Origin: Streptomyces sp. BK340
GTDB taxonomy: Bacteria; Actinomycetota; Actinomycetes; Streptomycetales; Streptomycetaceae
Direction of reading: 5' to 3'
DNA: 64,000 nt
Assembly (NCBI RefSeq): GCF_007827595.1
Contig: NZ_VISR01000001.1
Location: forward strand, 186,001 to 250,000
Part shown: in pieces, positions 1 to 10,411 of the stretch
Position numbering within the stretch: position 1 is the stretch's first letter
How the letters are laid out: each line of letters begins with the position of its first letter
Notes under the pieces: model-generated
Told to the model about the DNA's origin: nothing
What the model saw: only the letters and a program-made list of their open reading frames with translations
The model's database searches: none
Program-made: the position numbers and the translations under genes

Positions 1-575
1 GCGGCCTGCAGCGGCCGGACGAGGGCAGCATCTGGCTCGACGGCCGGTGCACGGACTCCTTCAGCGAGGCGCGCTGGGCGGTGGAGCGCAGGAAGGCCAT
101 CGGGATCGTCTTCCAGTTCTTCAACCTGGTGTCGAACCTGTCGGTCGCCGACAACGTCGAGCTGCCCGCCCTGCTCGCCGGCGTCCCGCCGAAGCGGGCC
201 CGGGCCGAGCGCGAGACACTCCTTTCCGAGCTGGGCCTGGAGGGCAAGGAGCGCAGCATGCCGGGCGAGCTGTCCGGCGGCGAACAGCAGCGGGTCGCAC
301 TCGCCCGCGCCCTGGTCAACCACCCGCCGCTGCTGCTCGCGGACGAGCCCGCCGGCAGCCTCGACAGCAAGGGCACCCGTGAGGTGATGCGGCTGCTGTC
401 CCGCTTCCACGGGCGCGGGCAGAGCATCGTCCTCGTCACCCACGATGCCCGGCTGGCCAGCGCCGCCGACCGCGTGATCAGCTTCTTCGACGGCCGCATA
501 GCCGACGACGCCGCACTGGACGGCTCCCCGTCCCGCAGGCCCGGGACCTCGGGTGTGCTGGAGCTGAGGGACTGA
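1..575 (+). CDS. ABC transporter ATP-binding protein (MacB/LolD type), 5' end missing
   Basis: ATPase subunit that would power the FtsX-type permease encoded next. The gene enters the window already open, with the reading frame starting at base 3, so the start codon and Walker A loop lie outside. Visible in order are the Q-loop (VFQFFNL), the signature LSGGEQQR, Walker B (LLLADEPAGSLD) and the H-loop histidine (VTHDARLA). The LADEPAGSLD wording is typical of the MacB/LolD/FtsE branch, which mostly serves mechanotransmission or lipoprotein and antibiotic export rather than import. The stop is 35 bp before the permease start, so the two are probably cotranscribed. Substrate unknown. Family assignment is secure; function is inferred from family and neighbour. 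Confidence 0.9.
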   Translation, partial: GLQRPDEGSIWLDGRCTDSFSEARWAVERRKAIGIVFQFFNLVSNLSVADNVELPALLAGVPPKRARAERETLLSELGLEGKERSMPGELSGGEQQRVALARALVNHPPLLLADEPAGSLDSKGTREVMRLLSRFHGRGQSIVLVTHDARLASAADRVISFFDGRIADDAALDGSPSRRPGTSGVLELRD

Positions 576-610
576 TGGCGCGCCGACTGCGCGGGGCCGG
601 GGACTGAGCC

Positions 611-2893
611 GTGCGAGCCACCCTGCGCTGGGCCCACTCCGATCTGCGCACGCACCGCGGCGAGGCGCTGTTCATCACGCTCGCCACCGCCGGGATCGTC
701 GCCTCGCTGCTGCTGGCCGCCGCCCTCTTCGGCTACGCCACCAACCCGTGGCAGCGGACCTTCACCCAGGCACGCGGGGCCCACGTCTGGATCCACACGG
801 CCGCCTCCACCGACGCCCGCCGGCTCGCCCGGCTGGACGGCGTCGAGTCCGTCGCCGGCCCCTACCGGACCGAGGCCGCCACCGTCGCCTCCCGCGGCAC
901 CCGCGCCGCCGTGGAGCTGCGCGGCACCCCGCACCTGCCCTCCGTCGGGCGCCCGCTGCTCACCGCCGGCCACTGGCTGGACCCGGCGCGGCCGGACGGC
1001 GTGGTCCTGGAGACCCGCCTGGCCCGGGCCCTGCTGGCCGAGCCCGGCGACACCCTCACCCTCCCCGGTACCGCCCGCACCCTCACCGTCGAGGGCATCG
1101 CCGACAGCGCGGAGCCCGGCTACAGCCCGGGCGCCCAGCCGGGGCTCGTCTGGGCACTGCCGTCCGCCGTGCGGGCCCCCGGCGGCCAGGTGACCGGGCT
1201 GCGCCTGAAGGCCCCTTCCGACACGGACTACGCGGTCCAGCGTGCCGTCACCGTGCTGGGCGCGGGCGCGGTCGGCGAGGTCTCCACCTGGCAGCAGGCG
1301 CGGGCCGACGCCCAGGGCGAGAACCGGCTCCTCGGCCAGGTGCTCGGCCTCTTCGGGCTCGGCGCCCTGGTCGCCGCGGGATTCGCCGTGCACGGGGCGA
1401 TCGGCACCCGCATCCGCGGCCATCTGCGGGACATCTCGGTGCTGAAGGCGATCGGCTTCACGCCGGGCCAGGTCGTACGGATCTTCCTGCTCCAGCACCT
1501 GGCGTACGCCATGCTGGGTGCGGCGGCCGCGGCCGCGGTGACCGAGAGCCTCGGCACCCGGATCCCGGGGCGGCTCGGCGACGCCGTGGGCGTGTGGCAG
1601 GGGTTGCCGGGGCACACCGTGACGCTGTCCGCCGTGCCCGTGGCAGCGGTGCTGTTCATCGGCCTGACCACGGGACTCGCGGCCTGGCGGGCGGGCCGGG
1701 TGCCCCCGGTGCCGGTGCCCCGCCCGTCAGCTCCGGCGGGCGGCCGGCTGACCGGCCTGGCCCGCCGTGCCCTGGGGCTGCGGCTGCCGGCCGCGCTGGT
1801 CCTGGGCTGCCACAAGGCGTTCGCGGGCCGCGGCCGGTCGCTGGCCGGTGTGGCCCGGCTGACGCTGCCGCTGCTGCTGATCGTGGTGGCGCTCAGCGCG
1901 TGGACCACCATCGACCGCTTCCACGGCAGCCCGGAACGGGTGGGCCTGCCCACGGCGCTCGCCCTCCGCTCGGACGGCGACCTGAGCGACCCTGACGTAC
2001 GGGCCCTGCTGGCGGCGAACGACCAGGTCACCGCCGCCTATCCGGGCGTCGAGCTCGCGGCGCTGGTCCCCGGTCAGACCGGAACGATCGCCCTGCGCGG
2101 CCTCGGCACCCGCTCGCAGCCGTACCCCTGCACCCTCGCCGAGGGCCGGGCCGCGCACGGACCGGACGAGGCCGTGGCCGGCCAGGGCCTGCTGGACCTG
2201 CTGCATGTGCGGGTCGGCGACTGGGTGCGGATGACGGTGGGCGAGCAGCCGCAGATCCTGCACATCGTGGGCCGCAGCATCGAACCGCAGAACGCCGGCC
2301 GGGTCGTGACGACCTCCCTGGACACCCTGCGCGAGAACGACCCGCGGCTGTCCCCGGCCTTCTACCAGCTGCGGCTGCGCCCGGGCACCGACCCGCAGCG
2401 GGTCGCCTCCGCCCTGACCACCGCCGGGAACGGCCATCTGGACGTGCACGCCATGACCAACCCGGCCGACGGGCTGTCCCCGCTGCGCGCGGTCGTCGCC
2501 GGGCTGATCGCCGTGCTCGCCCTCATCGGGCTCGTCGAGCTGCTCACCGCGATCGGCGGAAGCGTCCGGGAGGGCGAGCGGGACATGCTCGCCCTCAGAG
2601 CGATCGGCATGTCCCCTCGGCAGATCACCGCGATCACCGTCACGGCGACGACCTGCACGGCCCTGGCCGCGGTCCTCGCCGCCACGGCCCTGGGGCTGCC
2701 GCTGGCGCACCGGCTGATCGACGCCCAGGGCAGCTCCAACGGCATCGGCGCCGGCATCGCCGAGTCGCCCTCGCCCAGCCTGCTGCTCCTGCTGGACGCG
2801 GGCGCCGTACTGGGAGCCGCGGCCCTGGCCGCCCTCCCCGCGGCCCGGGCGGCACGCCGCCGCCTGGCGGACACCCTGAGCGCGGTGGCCTGA
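611..2893 (+). CDS. FtsX-like ABC transporter permease, 760 aa
   Basis: Membrane partner of the preceding ATPase. The protein has an N-terminal hydrophobic segment (about residues 20-43), a large extracytoplasmic region, then three membrane spans (about 240-370). A second unit follows with one span near 415, another soluble domain and three C-terminal spans. This duplicated layout is that of actinobacterial two-FtsX-domain permeases. Cytoplasmic loops such as ISVLKAIGFTPGQV and MLALRAIGMSPRQI are the conserved FtsX coupling sequences. GTG start chosen because it follows the ATPase closely and begins directly before the first span; the ribosome site is weak. Likely exports a peptide, lipid or drug, but nothing in the sequence names the substrate. 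Confidence 0.88.
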   Translation: MRATLRWAHSDLRTHRGEALFITLATAGIVASLLLAAALFGYATNPWQRTFTQARGAHVWIHTAASTDARRLARLDGVESVAGPYRTEAATVASRGTRAAVELRGTPHLPSVGRPLLTAGHWLDPARPDGVVLETRLARALLAEPGDTLTLPGTARTLTVEGIADSAEPGYSPGAQPGLVWALPSAVRAPGGQVTGLRLKAPSDTDYAVQRAVTVLGAGAVGEVSTWQQARADAQGENRLLGQVLGLFGLGALVAAGFAVHGAIGTRIRGHLRDISVLKAIGFTPGQVVRIFLLQHLAYAMLGAAAAAAVTESLGTRIPGRLGDAVGVWQGLPGHTVTLSAVPVAAVLFIGLTTGLAAWRAGRVPPVPVPRPSAPAGGRLTGLARRALGLRLPAALVLGCHKAFAGRGRSLAGVARLTLPLLLIVVALSAWTTIDRFHGSPERVGLPTALALRSDGDLSDPDVRALLAANDQVTAAYPGVELAALVPGQTGTIALRGLGTRSQPYPCTLAEGRAAHGPDEAVAGQGLLDLLHVRVGDWVRMTVGEQPQILHIVGRSIEPQNAGRVVTTSLDTLRENDPRLSPAFYQLRLRPGTDPQRVASALTTAGNGHLDVHAMTNPADGLSPLRAVVAGLIAVLALIGLVELLTAIGGSVREGERDMLALRAIGMSPRQITAITVTATTCTALAAVLAATALGLPLAHRLIDAQGSSNGIGAGIAESPSPSLLLLLDAGAVLGAAALAALPAARAARRRLADTLSAVA

Positions 2894-2934
2894 GCCCGGT
2901 TCCGCATGTCCGCGGCAGCGCTTTCGCGTGTGGG

Positions 2935-4587
2935 TCAGCTACGGCCGCGCAGCTCCCGGTACCTGGCGACCAGTGCCTTCGTGGAGGCGTCCAGGCCCGG
3001 CACGTCGGCGCCCTCGGTCAGGGCCGGTTCGACGCGCTTGGCGAGGACCTTGCCCAGTTCCACGCCCCACTGGTCGAAGGAGTCGATGTTCCAGACCGCG
3101 CCCTGGACGAACACCTTGTGCTCGTAGAGGGCGACCAGCTGGCCGAGCACGGACGGGGTCAGCTCGCGGGCGAGGATCGTGGTGGTCGGCCGGTTGCCCG
3201 GGAACGTCTTGTGCGGGACGAGCTCCTCGGACACGCCCTCCGCACGGACCTCCTCGGCCGTCTTGCCGAAGGCGAGGGCCTGGGTCTGGGCGAAGAAGTT
3301 GGCCATCAGCAGGTCGTGCTGGGCCCTGAGTTCACCGCTCAGCTCGGCGACCGGCTCGGCGAAGCCGATGAAGTCCGCCGGGATCAGCTTGGTGCCCTGG
3401 TGGATCAACTGGTAGTAGGCGTGCTGCCCGTTGGTGCCGGGCGTGCCCCAGACCACCGGCCCGGTCTGCCATTCGACCCGCTTGCCGTCCCGCCCCACGT
3501 ACTTGCCGTTGGACTCCATGTCCAGCTGCTGGAGGTACGCCGTGAACTTGGACAGGTAGTGGCTGTACGGCAGCACCGCGTGCGACTGGGCGTCGTGGAA
3601 GTTGTCGTACCAGATGCCCAACAGGCCCAGGAGCAAGGGCACGTTGTCCTCGGCGGGCGCGGTCCGGAAGTGGTCGTCGATCAGGCGGAAGCCGTCGAGC
3701 ATCTCCCGGAACCGGTCGGGTCCGATGGCGATCATCAGGGACAGGCCGATCGCGGAGTCGTACGAATAGCGGCCACCGACCCAGTCCCAGAACTCGAACA
3801 TGTTGGCCGTGTCGATGCCGAACTCGGCGACCTTCTCGGTGTTGGTCGACAGGGCCACGAAGTGCTTGGCCACCGCGGACTCGGCACCGAGCGCGTCCAG
3901 CAGCCACTTCCGGGCAGAGGTCGCGTTGGTGATCGTCTCGATCGTGGTGAAGGTCTTGGAGGCGATGATGAACAGCGTCTCGGCCGGGTCCAGGCCGCGG
4001 GTGGCCTCGTGCAGGTCGGCACCGTCCACGTTGGAGACGAAGCGGACGGTGAGGTCGCGGTCGGTGAAGCTGCGCAGCACCTCATAGGCCATCGCGGGAC
4101 CCAGGTCGGAGCCACCGATGCCGATGTTGATCACGTTCTTGATGCGCCTGCCGGTGTGGCCGGTCCACGCGCCCGAACGCACGCGCTCGGCGAAGCCGCT
4201 CATCTTGTCCAGCACGGCGTGCACGGCCGGGACGACGTTCTCCCCGTCGACCTCGACCACCGCGTCCCGCGCAGCGCGCAGCGCGGTGTGCAGCACCGCC
4301 CGGTTCTCGGTGACGTTGATCTTCTCGCCGCGGAACATGGCGTCGCGCAGGCCGAAGACGTCCGTGGCGGCGGCCAGCTCGCGCAGCAGCCGCAGCGTCT
4401 CGTCGGTGACCAGGTGCTTCGAGTAGTCGATGTACAGGTCGCCGACCTGCAGGGTGTACCCGGCGCCACGCTCCGGGTCGGCGGCGAACAGCTCCCGCAG
4501 ATGAGTGTCGGCCAGCTCCTCCCGGTGCTTCGTGAGAGCGGTCCACTCGGGCGTCTGGTTGAGCCTGGTGCGTCCGTCTGCGTTCAT
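2935..4587 (-). CDS. pgi: glucose-6-phosphate isomerase, 550 aa
   Basis: Interconverts glucose 6-phosphate and fructose 6-phosphate in the cytoplasm, at the entry to glycolysis and the exit of gluconeogenesis. It shows the phosphosugar-binding motif GIGGSDLGP at residues 156-164 and the PGI signature region around [15 protein letters not shown] with its catalytic histidine. Its length (550) equals that of the long bacterial PGI class. The gene is convergent with the ABC permease and sits 74 bp downstream of the MFS transporter gene on the same strand. A TAGGTT hexamer near its 5' side (about 4656) may be a private promoter, but this is weak. Other glycolytic genes (gap, pgk, tpiA) lie 2-5 kb away on the same strand. 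Confidence 0.97.
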   Translation of the reverse strand: MNADGRTRLNQTPEWTALTKHREELADTHLRELFAADPERGAGYTLQVGDLYIDYSKHLVTDETLRLLRELAAATDVFGLRDAMFRGEKINVTENRAVLHTALRAARDAVVEVDGENVVPAVHAVLDKMSGFAERVRSGAWTGHTGRRIKNVINIGIGGSDLGPAMAYEVLRSFTDRDLTVRFVSNVDGADLHEATRGLDPAETLFIIASKTFTTIETITNATSARKWLLDALGAESAVAKHFVALSTNTEKVAEFGIDTANMFEFWDWVGGRYSYDSAIGLSLMIAIGPDRFREMLDGFRLIDDHFRTAPAEDNVPLLLGLLGIWYDNFHDAQSHAVLPYSHYLSKFTAYLQQLDMESNGKYVGRDGKRVEWQTGPVVWGTPGTNGQHAYYQLIHQGTKLIPADFIGFAEPVAELSGELRAQHDLLMANFFAQTQALAFGKTAEEVRAEGVSEELVPHKTFPGNRPTTTILARELTPSVLGQLVALYEHKVFVQGAVWNIDSFDQWGVELGKVLAKRVEPALTEGADVPGLDASTKALVARYRELRGRS

Positions 4588-4661
4588 ATCCGACTTCAGC
4601 CTTCTTTCCTGCGACCTGTCCTGCCGCGTACCTTCCCCGCTGCCGGTTCCAACCTAGTTGA

Positions 4662-5924
4662 TCAGTGGGGGCCCTGAGCTGTTACGGCGCCGTCCTGCGG
4701 GGCAACAACAGGTACGTCCGGCTTGCGCGCGGGTATCAGCGCGATGACGGCGAGAACGAAGAATCCGGCCGTGAGCAGAGGCGGGGTGCTGACGCCCCAG
4801 GCGGTCGCGACGGCGCCGCCCAGCAGGGCCCCCAAGGGCACTCCGGCGCAGGCCAGGGTCCGGAAGGCCGCGGCCACCCGGCCGAGCGTTCCGGCGGGGC
4901 TGCGCTCCTGCATCAGGGTCGTCGTGTTCACGTTCCACACCATGCCCATGACCCCGAAGACGAAGAGCGCCCCCACCAGCACGGCCAGGCTGCGCACGGT
5001 GCCCATGACGACGAGCGCCCCGGTCTGCACCGCGCCGGCGAGCAGGACCGAGCCCGTCCGGCCGAGGCGGTCCACCAGCCGGCGGTTCAGCAGCCCTCCG
5101 GCCAGGTTGCCCAGGGTGACGGCGGTGCCCGCCGCCGCGAATCCAGCGGGTCCCGCGTCCAGCCAGCCGGTGACCAGGACGACCAGGGTGGCGAGCAGTG
5201 CGCCCATGCCGATGTTGCACAGGGCGGTGGCGGCACAGAGTCCGCGCAGGGCGCCGTCGCGCCACAGCGTGCGCAGTCCGTCGGCGATGTCCCGGCGCAG
5301 GGTGCCGGCACCGGGGCCGGCCGCCCGCCGGGTGACCGGGAGGCTGGCGGCCAGTGCGGCGGCCACCAGGAACGTGGCCGCGTCGACGGCGAAGGGGAGG
5401 GCAGCCCCGGCTGCGATCAGCAGCGGCACGGCGGGCGCGCCGAGCAGTCCGCCGGCGATCCGCTGTCCGGTCATCAGCCGGGCGTTCGCACTGCCGAGGG
5501 CCTCGGTCTCCACCAGGGCGGGCAGCAGGGCGGTCGACGCGTTGTCGAACAGTGTCTGGAGCGTGGTCAGGGTGAAGGCCAGCAGGATCAGCAGACCGAT
5601 CGAGGCCTGCCCCAGCGCGACGGCCACCGCGAAGCCCGCGACCAGGAGGCCCCGCAGCGTGTCCACCGTCCACATGGCCCGCCGCTGGTCCACCCGGTCG
5701 GCGACGGCGCCGCCGAGCAGCCCGAAGACGATCCAGGGCAGATAGCCGCAGGCGGTGACCGACGCGATGAGCAGGGGCTCGTCCGTCAGCGAGGCGGCCA
5801 GCAGCGGGAGCGCGGCCGTACGCAGCGCGTCACCGAAGCTGGAGAGCACCGCGGCACTCCACAACCGTCCGAATCCCCCGCGCCACATCGGCGCACCCGG
5901 CTTCGCCACCTCGGCTCCCGTCAC
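4662..5924 (-). CDS. MFS transporter, probable drug efflux, 420 aa
   Basis: Twelve-span major facilitator protein. An N-terminal cytoplasmic stretch (MWRGGFGRLWSAAVLSSFGDALR) leads into the first helix, and the A-loop LLGGAVADRVDQRRAM lies between helices 2 and 3. This layout is typical of MFS drug exporters similar to enterobactin/macrolide efflux proteins. GTG start chosen because the sequence GGGGGAG sits 2-8 bases upstream and no better in-frame start follows before helix 1. Upstream is a match to the PafBC-type DNA-damage promoter (5957-5979), giving a leader of about 26 nt, so this exporter may be induced with the repair genes uvrA/B/C. Substrate unknown; exporting a DNA-damaging compound is inference from the promoter alone. 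Confidence 0.88.
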   Translation of the reverse strand: MTGAEVAKPGAPMWRGGFGRLWSAAVLSSFGDALRTAALPLLAASLTDEPLLIASVTACGYLPWIVFGLLGGAVADRVDQRRAMWTVDTLRGLLVAGFAVAVALGQASIGLLILLAFTLTTLQTLFDNASTALLPALVETEALGSANARLMTGQRIAGGLLGAPAVPLLIAAGAALPFAVDAATFLVAAALAASLPVTRRAAGPGAGTLRRDIADGLRTLWRDGALRGLCAATALCNIGMGALLATLVVLVTGWLDAGPAGFAAAGTAVTLGNLAGGLLNRRLVDRLGRTGSVLLAGAVQTGALVVMGTVRSLAVLVGALFVFGVMGMVWNVNTTTLMQERSPAGTLGRVAAAFRTLACAGVPLGALLGGAVATAWGVSTPPLLTAGFFVLAVIALIPARKPDVPVVAPQDGAVTAQGPH

Positions 5925-5956
5925 AACTCCCCCTCGCGGTTCACGCCTTCACGAAA

Positions 5957-5979
5957 ACCGTAGGGGGTGCCACTGACAG
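5957..5979 (-). promoter_or_regulatory. PafBC-type DNA-damage promoter of the MFS gene
   Basis: Read on the minus strand this is CTGTCAGTG, then exactly 8 bases, then TACGGT. It matches the RecA/LexA-independent actinobacterial damage promoter TTGTCRGTG-N8-TANNNT at all but the first base. It lies 33 bp upstream of the MFS start, between that gene and the RbpA-like gene. The same element precedes uvrC, uvrA, uvrB and ogt in this window. The match is seen directly; its activity and regulator are inferred. Confidence 0.75.
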
Positions 5980-6047
5980 CCGGCCGGACGTGCGGGGAGG
6001 AACGGCTTCGGCCAGGCACCCTGGGGGCACCCGGCCGATGACAAGTC

Positions 6048-6383
6048 CTAGATCTCGCCACGCAGTTTCGCGAGCGCCTCCGCGAGGATCGCCTCGCCGT
6101 CCGCGTCGCTGCGCCGCTCCCGTACGTACGCGAGGTGCGTCTTGTACGGCTCGGTGCGCGGCGGGTCCGGCGGGTTGTCCCGGTCCTGGCCGGCCGGGAA
6201 GCCGCAGCGCGGGCAGTCCCAGGTCTCGGGCACCTGCGCGTCGCTGGCGAAGCTCGGCTGCGTCTCGTGCCCGTTGGAGCACCAGAAGGAGATGCGCAGA
6301 CGCGGCGCGGACTCGCCGCGCTCGGCCTCGCCCATCGGCCCCGCCCCGACCCGACTTCCTCGGATCGCGTTGCCACTTGCCAC
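6048..6383 (-). CDS. RbpA-family RNA polymerase-binding protein, 111 aa
   Basis: Small protein that in this family binds RNA polymerase holoenzyme through group 1/2 sigma factors and stabilises open complexes. The layout is an N-terminal basic tail (NAIRGSRVGAG), a zinc-binding core with C35-x3-H39 and C57-x2-C60, a basic linker, and a C-terminal sigma-interaction helix (THLAYVRERRSDADGEAILAEALAKLRGEI). The pairing W-C-S-N-G-H ... W-D-C-P-R-C-G and the HLAYVRERR block are the family hallmarks. The sequence differs clearly from the main Streptomyces RbpA as I recall it, so this is more likely the second paralogue (RbpB-like); for that reason no symbol is given. It has its own predicted promoter at 6449-6476. 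Confidence 0.88.
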   Translation of the reverse strand: MASGNAIRGSRVGAGPMGEAERGESAPRLRISFWCSNGHETQPSFASDAQVPETWDCPRCGFPAGQDRDNPPDPPRTEPYKTHLAYVRERRSDADGEAILAEALAKLRGEI

Positions 6384-6448
6384 GGTGTAACTCCCTGCGT
6401 AATGGTGCCGCGAAGCGAGTCGGCGTTCCGCTTCGCCGCGAGCGCCTC

Positions 6449-6476
6449 AGTCTACGTAAGGCCCAACGCGCGTCCA
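6449..6476 (-). promoter_or_regulatory. predicted vegetative promoter of the RbpA-like gene
   Basis: On the minus strand, TGGACG (6471-6476) is separated by 16 bp from TAGACT (6449-6454). This resembles the principal sigma factor consensus TTGACN-N17-TANNNT. It predicts a leader of about 58 nt before the ATG at 6383. Seen by eye only; there is no transcript evidence. Confidence 0.5.
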
Positions 6477-6511
6477 GTGATTGGAGTTACAGCCCCCACA
6501 TCTAGACGCAA

Positions 6512-6556
6512 GCCCCATGATAGGCCGCGCTCACGAGCGCGTACCGAACATGGGGC
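6512..6556. terminator. nested inverted repeat between the secG and RbpA-like genes
   Basis: Outer arms GCCCCATG (6512-6519) and CATGGGGC (6549-6556) are perfectly complementary. Inside them is a second perfect hairpin, GCGCTC-AC-GAGCGC (6527-6540). It lies about 40 bp past the secG stop and just upstream of the RbpA-like promoter. That position fits a terminator for the gap-pgk-tpiA-secG transcript. There is no clear T-run, as is usual in Streptomyces. Confidence 0.6.
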
Positions 6557-6592
6557 CTTACGTACGGAATGTATGTGCTTGCGAGACGCCGA

Positions 6593-6829
6593 TCAGCTGT
6601 TCGTCTTCATCAGGATGCCGAGGACGACGATGCACGCGAACCAGAGCAGACCGATCACGATGGTGATGCGGTCGAGGTTGCGCTCGGCGACCGAGGAGCC
6701 GCCGACGGACGACTGCATGCCGCCACCGAACATGTCGGAGAGGCCGCCGCCCTTCCCCTTGTGCATCAGCACCAGCAGCATCAGCAGCAGGCTGAAGACG
6801 ATCAGGGCGATCGAGAACCCCAAAACCAC
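6593..6829 (-). CDS. secG: preprotein translocase subunit SecG, 78 aa
   Basis: Accessory subunit of the SecYEG channel, with two membrane spans (residues about 2-21 and 52-72) joined by a glycine-rich cytoplasmic loop (HKGKGGGLSDMFGGG). This sequence is characteristic of actinobacterial SecG. Start chosen at the internal GTG (6829): GAGGAAG sits 12-18 bases upstream and the encoded length of 78 fits the family, whereas the longer ATG reading from 6877 adds 16 hydrophilic residues. It is the last gene of the glycolytic cluster, 96 bp after tpiA, with a hairpin (6865-6891) in the gap that could lower its expression relative to tpiA. Confidence 0.93.
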   Translation of the reverse strand: MVLGFSIALIVFSLLLMLLVLMHKGKGGGLSDMFGGGMQSSVGGSSVAERNLDRITIVIGLLWFACIVVLGILMKTNS

Positions 6830-6864
6830 GGCTGGACCAACTTCCTCGGATTCGGATAAACGAC

Positions 6865-6891
6865 GGGGACACAGCACGACGGCTGTGCCCC
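6865..6891 (-). terminator. hairpin between tpiA and secG
   Basis: On the minus strand GGGGCACAGC pairs with GCTGTGTCCCC around a short loop; there is one G-U pair. It lies in the 96-bp tpiA-secG gap and may act as a partial terminator or RNA-stability element. Confidence 0.45.
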
Positions 6892-6925
6892 CGCCAGGGT
6901 ACGACGGATCGCGTCTAGCGCATAC

Positions 6926-7717
6926 TCACTGGTCGCGGAAGCGCACGATCTTGACGAACTCGTCGGCGTCCAGCGAGGCACCGCCCACCAGGGCGCCGTC
7001 GATGTCGGCCTGCGCCATGATCTCCGCGACGTTGCCCGACTTCACGGAGCCGCCGTACTGGATGCGGACCTGGTCGGCCAGCTCCTGGGAGTACAGCTCG
7101 GCGATCTTGGCACGGATCGCGGCGCAGACCTCCTGGGCGTCCTCGGCGCCGCAGACCTTGCCGGTACCGATGGCCCAGACGGGCTCGTAGGCGATCACGA
7201 CGGTCTCGGCCTGCTCGGCCGGGAGGTCCTTCAGACCGCCCTCGACCTGGGCGAGGGTGTGGGTGACGTGGTTGCCCGCCTCGCGGACCTCCAGCTCCTC
7301 GCCGACGCACATGATCGGGGTCAGACCGTGCCTGTAGGCGGCCTTGACCTTGGCGTTCACGACCTCGTCGGTCTCGTTGTGGTACTGGCGGCGCTCGGAG
7401 TGCCCGATGGCCACGTAGGTGCACTTCAGCTTGGCCAGCATCGGACCCGAGATCTCGCCCGTGTAGGCGCCGGAGTCGTGCGCCGAGAGGTCCTGGGCAC
7501 CGTACTTGATCTTGAGCTTGTCGCCGTCGACCAGGGTCTGCACGGAGCGCAGGTCGGTGAAGGGCGGCAGGACGGCGACCTCGACGGCCTCGTAGTCCTT
7601 GTCGGCCAGGGCGAAGGCGAGCTTCTGGACGTGCGCGATGGCCTCGAGGTGGTTGAGGTTCATCTTCCAGTTGCCCGCCATCAGCGGCGTGCGCCCGGAA
7701 AAATTAGATGCAGCCAT
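6926..7717 (-). CDS. tpiA: triosephosphate isomerase, 263 aa
   Basis: Interconverts dihydroxyacetone phosphate and glyceraldehyde 3-phosphate in the cytoplasm. The catalytic residues are visible: K18 in AGNWKMN, H106 in IGHSERR and E178 in the signature [13 protein letters not shown] loop-8 phosphate-binding motif (YGGSVKSGN) lies near the C terminus. At 263 residues it is a normal TIM-barrel enzyme. The ATG is only 5 bp after the pgk stop, with GGAGGA just upstream inside the pgk end, so pgk and tpiA are surely one transcript. Confidence 0.97.
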   Translation of the reverse strand: MAASNFSGRTPLMAGNWKMNLNHLEAIAHVQKLAFALADKDYEAVEVAVLPPFTDLRSVQTLVDGDKLKIKYGAQDLSAHDSGAYTGEISGPMLAKLKCTYVAIGHSERRQYHNETDEVVNAKVKAAYRHGLTPIMCVGEELEVREAGNHVTHTLAQVEGGLKDLPAEQAETVVIAYEPVWAIGTGKVCGAEDAQEVCAAIRAKIAELYSQELADQVRIQYGGSVKSGNVAEIMAQADIDGALVGGASLDADEFVKIVRFRDQ

Positions 7718-7722
7718 TGAGG

Positions 7723-8934
7723 TCAGTCCTCCAGTGCGGCGAGGCCGGGGAGCGTCTTGCCCTCGAGGTATTCGAGGGAGGCGCCGCCACCGGTCGAGAT
7801 GTGGCCGAATGCGTTCTCGTCGAAGCCGAGCGTACGCACGGCCGCGGCGGAGTCACCGCCACCGACGACGGTGAAGCCGTCCGATTCGACGAGGGCCTGG
7901 GCGACCGCCTTGGTGCCCTCGGCGTAGTCGGGGTGCTCGAAGACTCCCATGGGACCGTTCCAGAAGACGGTCCGGGCGTCGGCGAGCTTCGAGGCGTACA
8001 GCTCTCGGGTCCTGGGGCCGATGTCCAGCCCCTCCTGGTCTGCGGGGATCTTGTCCGCGTCGACCACGGTGTTCTCGGTGGGGGCCTTGGCCTTCAGGTC
8101 CGGGAACTCCCGGGAGACCACGACGTCCACGGGGAGCAGCAGCTCGACGCCCTGCTTCTCCGCGCGCTCCATGTACTCGGTGACGGCCGGGACCTGGTCC
8201 GCCTGGAGGAGGGAGATGCCGACCTCGTAGCCCTTGGCCTTGAGGAAGGTGTAGGCCATGCCGCCGCCGATGAGGAGGCGGTCGGCCTTGCCGATCAGCT
8301 CGTCGATGACGGCGAGCTTGTCGGAAACCTTGGCGCCGCCGAGCGCGACGACGTAGGGGCGCTCGACGTCCTGGGTGAGCTTCTTCAGGACGCCGACCTC
8401 GGTGGCGATCAGGTAGCCGGCGTAGTGCGGCAGCCGGGCCGGGAGGTCGTAGACCGAGGCGTGCTTGCGGTGCACCGCACCGAAGCCGTCACCGACGTAC
8501 ACGTCGGCGAGGGCCGCGAGCCGGTCGGCGAACTCACCGCGCTCGGTGTCGTCCTTGGAGGTCTCACCGGCGTTGAAGCGCAGGTTCTCGATGACCGCGA
8601 CCTGGCCGGGCTGCAGGCCGTTCACGGCGTCGTGGGCGGCAGGGCCGACGGTGTCCTGGGCGAACGCGACCGGCGCGCCGAGGAGTTCACCGAGCCGCTC
8701 GGCGGCGGGCAGCAGCGAGAAGGCGGGGTCCGGGGCGCCCTTGGGACGCCCCAGGTGCGAGGCGACGACCACCTTGGCGCCCGCCTCGGCCAGGGCCTTG
8801 ACGGTGGGCAGAACGGCGCGGATGCGGCCGTCGTCGGTGATGACGCCGTCGGCGAGCGGGACGTTGAGGTCGGCACGGACGAAGACCCGCTTGCCGTCCA
8901 CGCCCGCGGAGAGAAGTTCGTCGATGGTCTTCAT
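7723..8934 (-). CDS. pgk: phosphoglycerate kinase, 403 aa
   Basis: Transfers phosphate from 1,3-bisphosphoglycerate to ADP, the first ATP-forming step of glycolysis. The N-terminal signature [11 protein letters not shown], the hinge and nucleotide-binding GGAKVSDK, and the C-terminal GGGDSAAAV phosphate-binding loop are all present. Length is standard for bacterial PGK. It lies 147 bp downstream of gap on the same strand; a strong 15-bp hairpin (9014-9049) in that gap probably terminates or processes part of the gap transcript, allowing gap to be made in excess of pgk. Confidence 0.97.
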   Translation of the reverse strand: MKTIDELLSAGVDGKRVFVRADLNVPLADGVITDDGRIRAVLPTVKALAEAGAKVVVASHLGRPKGAPDPAFSLLPAAERLGELLGAPVAFAQDTVGPAAHDAVNGLQPGQVAVIENLRFNAGETSKDDTERGEFADRLAALADVYVGDGFGAVHRKHASVYDLPARLPHYAGYLIATEVGVLKKLTQDVERPYVVALGGAKVSDKLAVIDELIGKADRLLIGGGMAYTFLKAKGYEVGISLLQADQVPAVTEYMERAEKQGVELLLPVDVVVSREFPDLKAKAPTENTVVDADKIPADQEGLDIGPRTRELYASKLADARTVFWNGPMGVFEHPDYAEGTKAVAQALVESDGFTVVGGGDSAAAVRTLGFDENAFGHISTGGGASLEYLEGKTLPGLAALED

Positions 8935-9013
8935 GAGAGGAGACTCCTGAGGGCTCTTGTTCCTACGAGGGCCGATCTTCGCAGGTCGGCCGGGGCGGCC
9001 TGCACGCGCATCA

Positions 9014-9049
9014 GGGCTCGGGCAGCGCGACGGTGCGCTGCCCGAGCCC
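9014..9049 (-). terminator. strong gap-pgk intergenic hairpin
   Basis: GGGCTCGGGCAGCGC (9014-9028) and its exact complement (9035-9049) form a perfect 15-bp stem with a 6-base loop, immediately after the gap stop. There is no T-tract on either side. Either a gap terminator with read-through into pgk or a processing site. Confidence 0.65.
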
Positions 9050-9081
9050 TGCGTGACGCATCAGCGGCCTGCTGCGGCCGA

Positions 9082-10411
<1,330 letters not shown>

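Noticed and set aside
3118..4677. 519-residue plus-strand frame opposite pgi
   Set aside because: Antisense to a strongly conserved enzyme gene; composition typical of GC-biased shadows.
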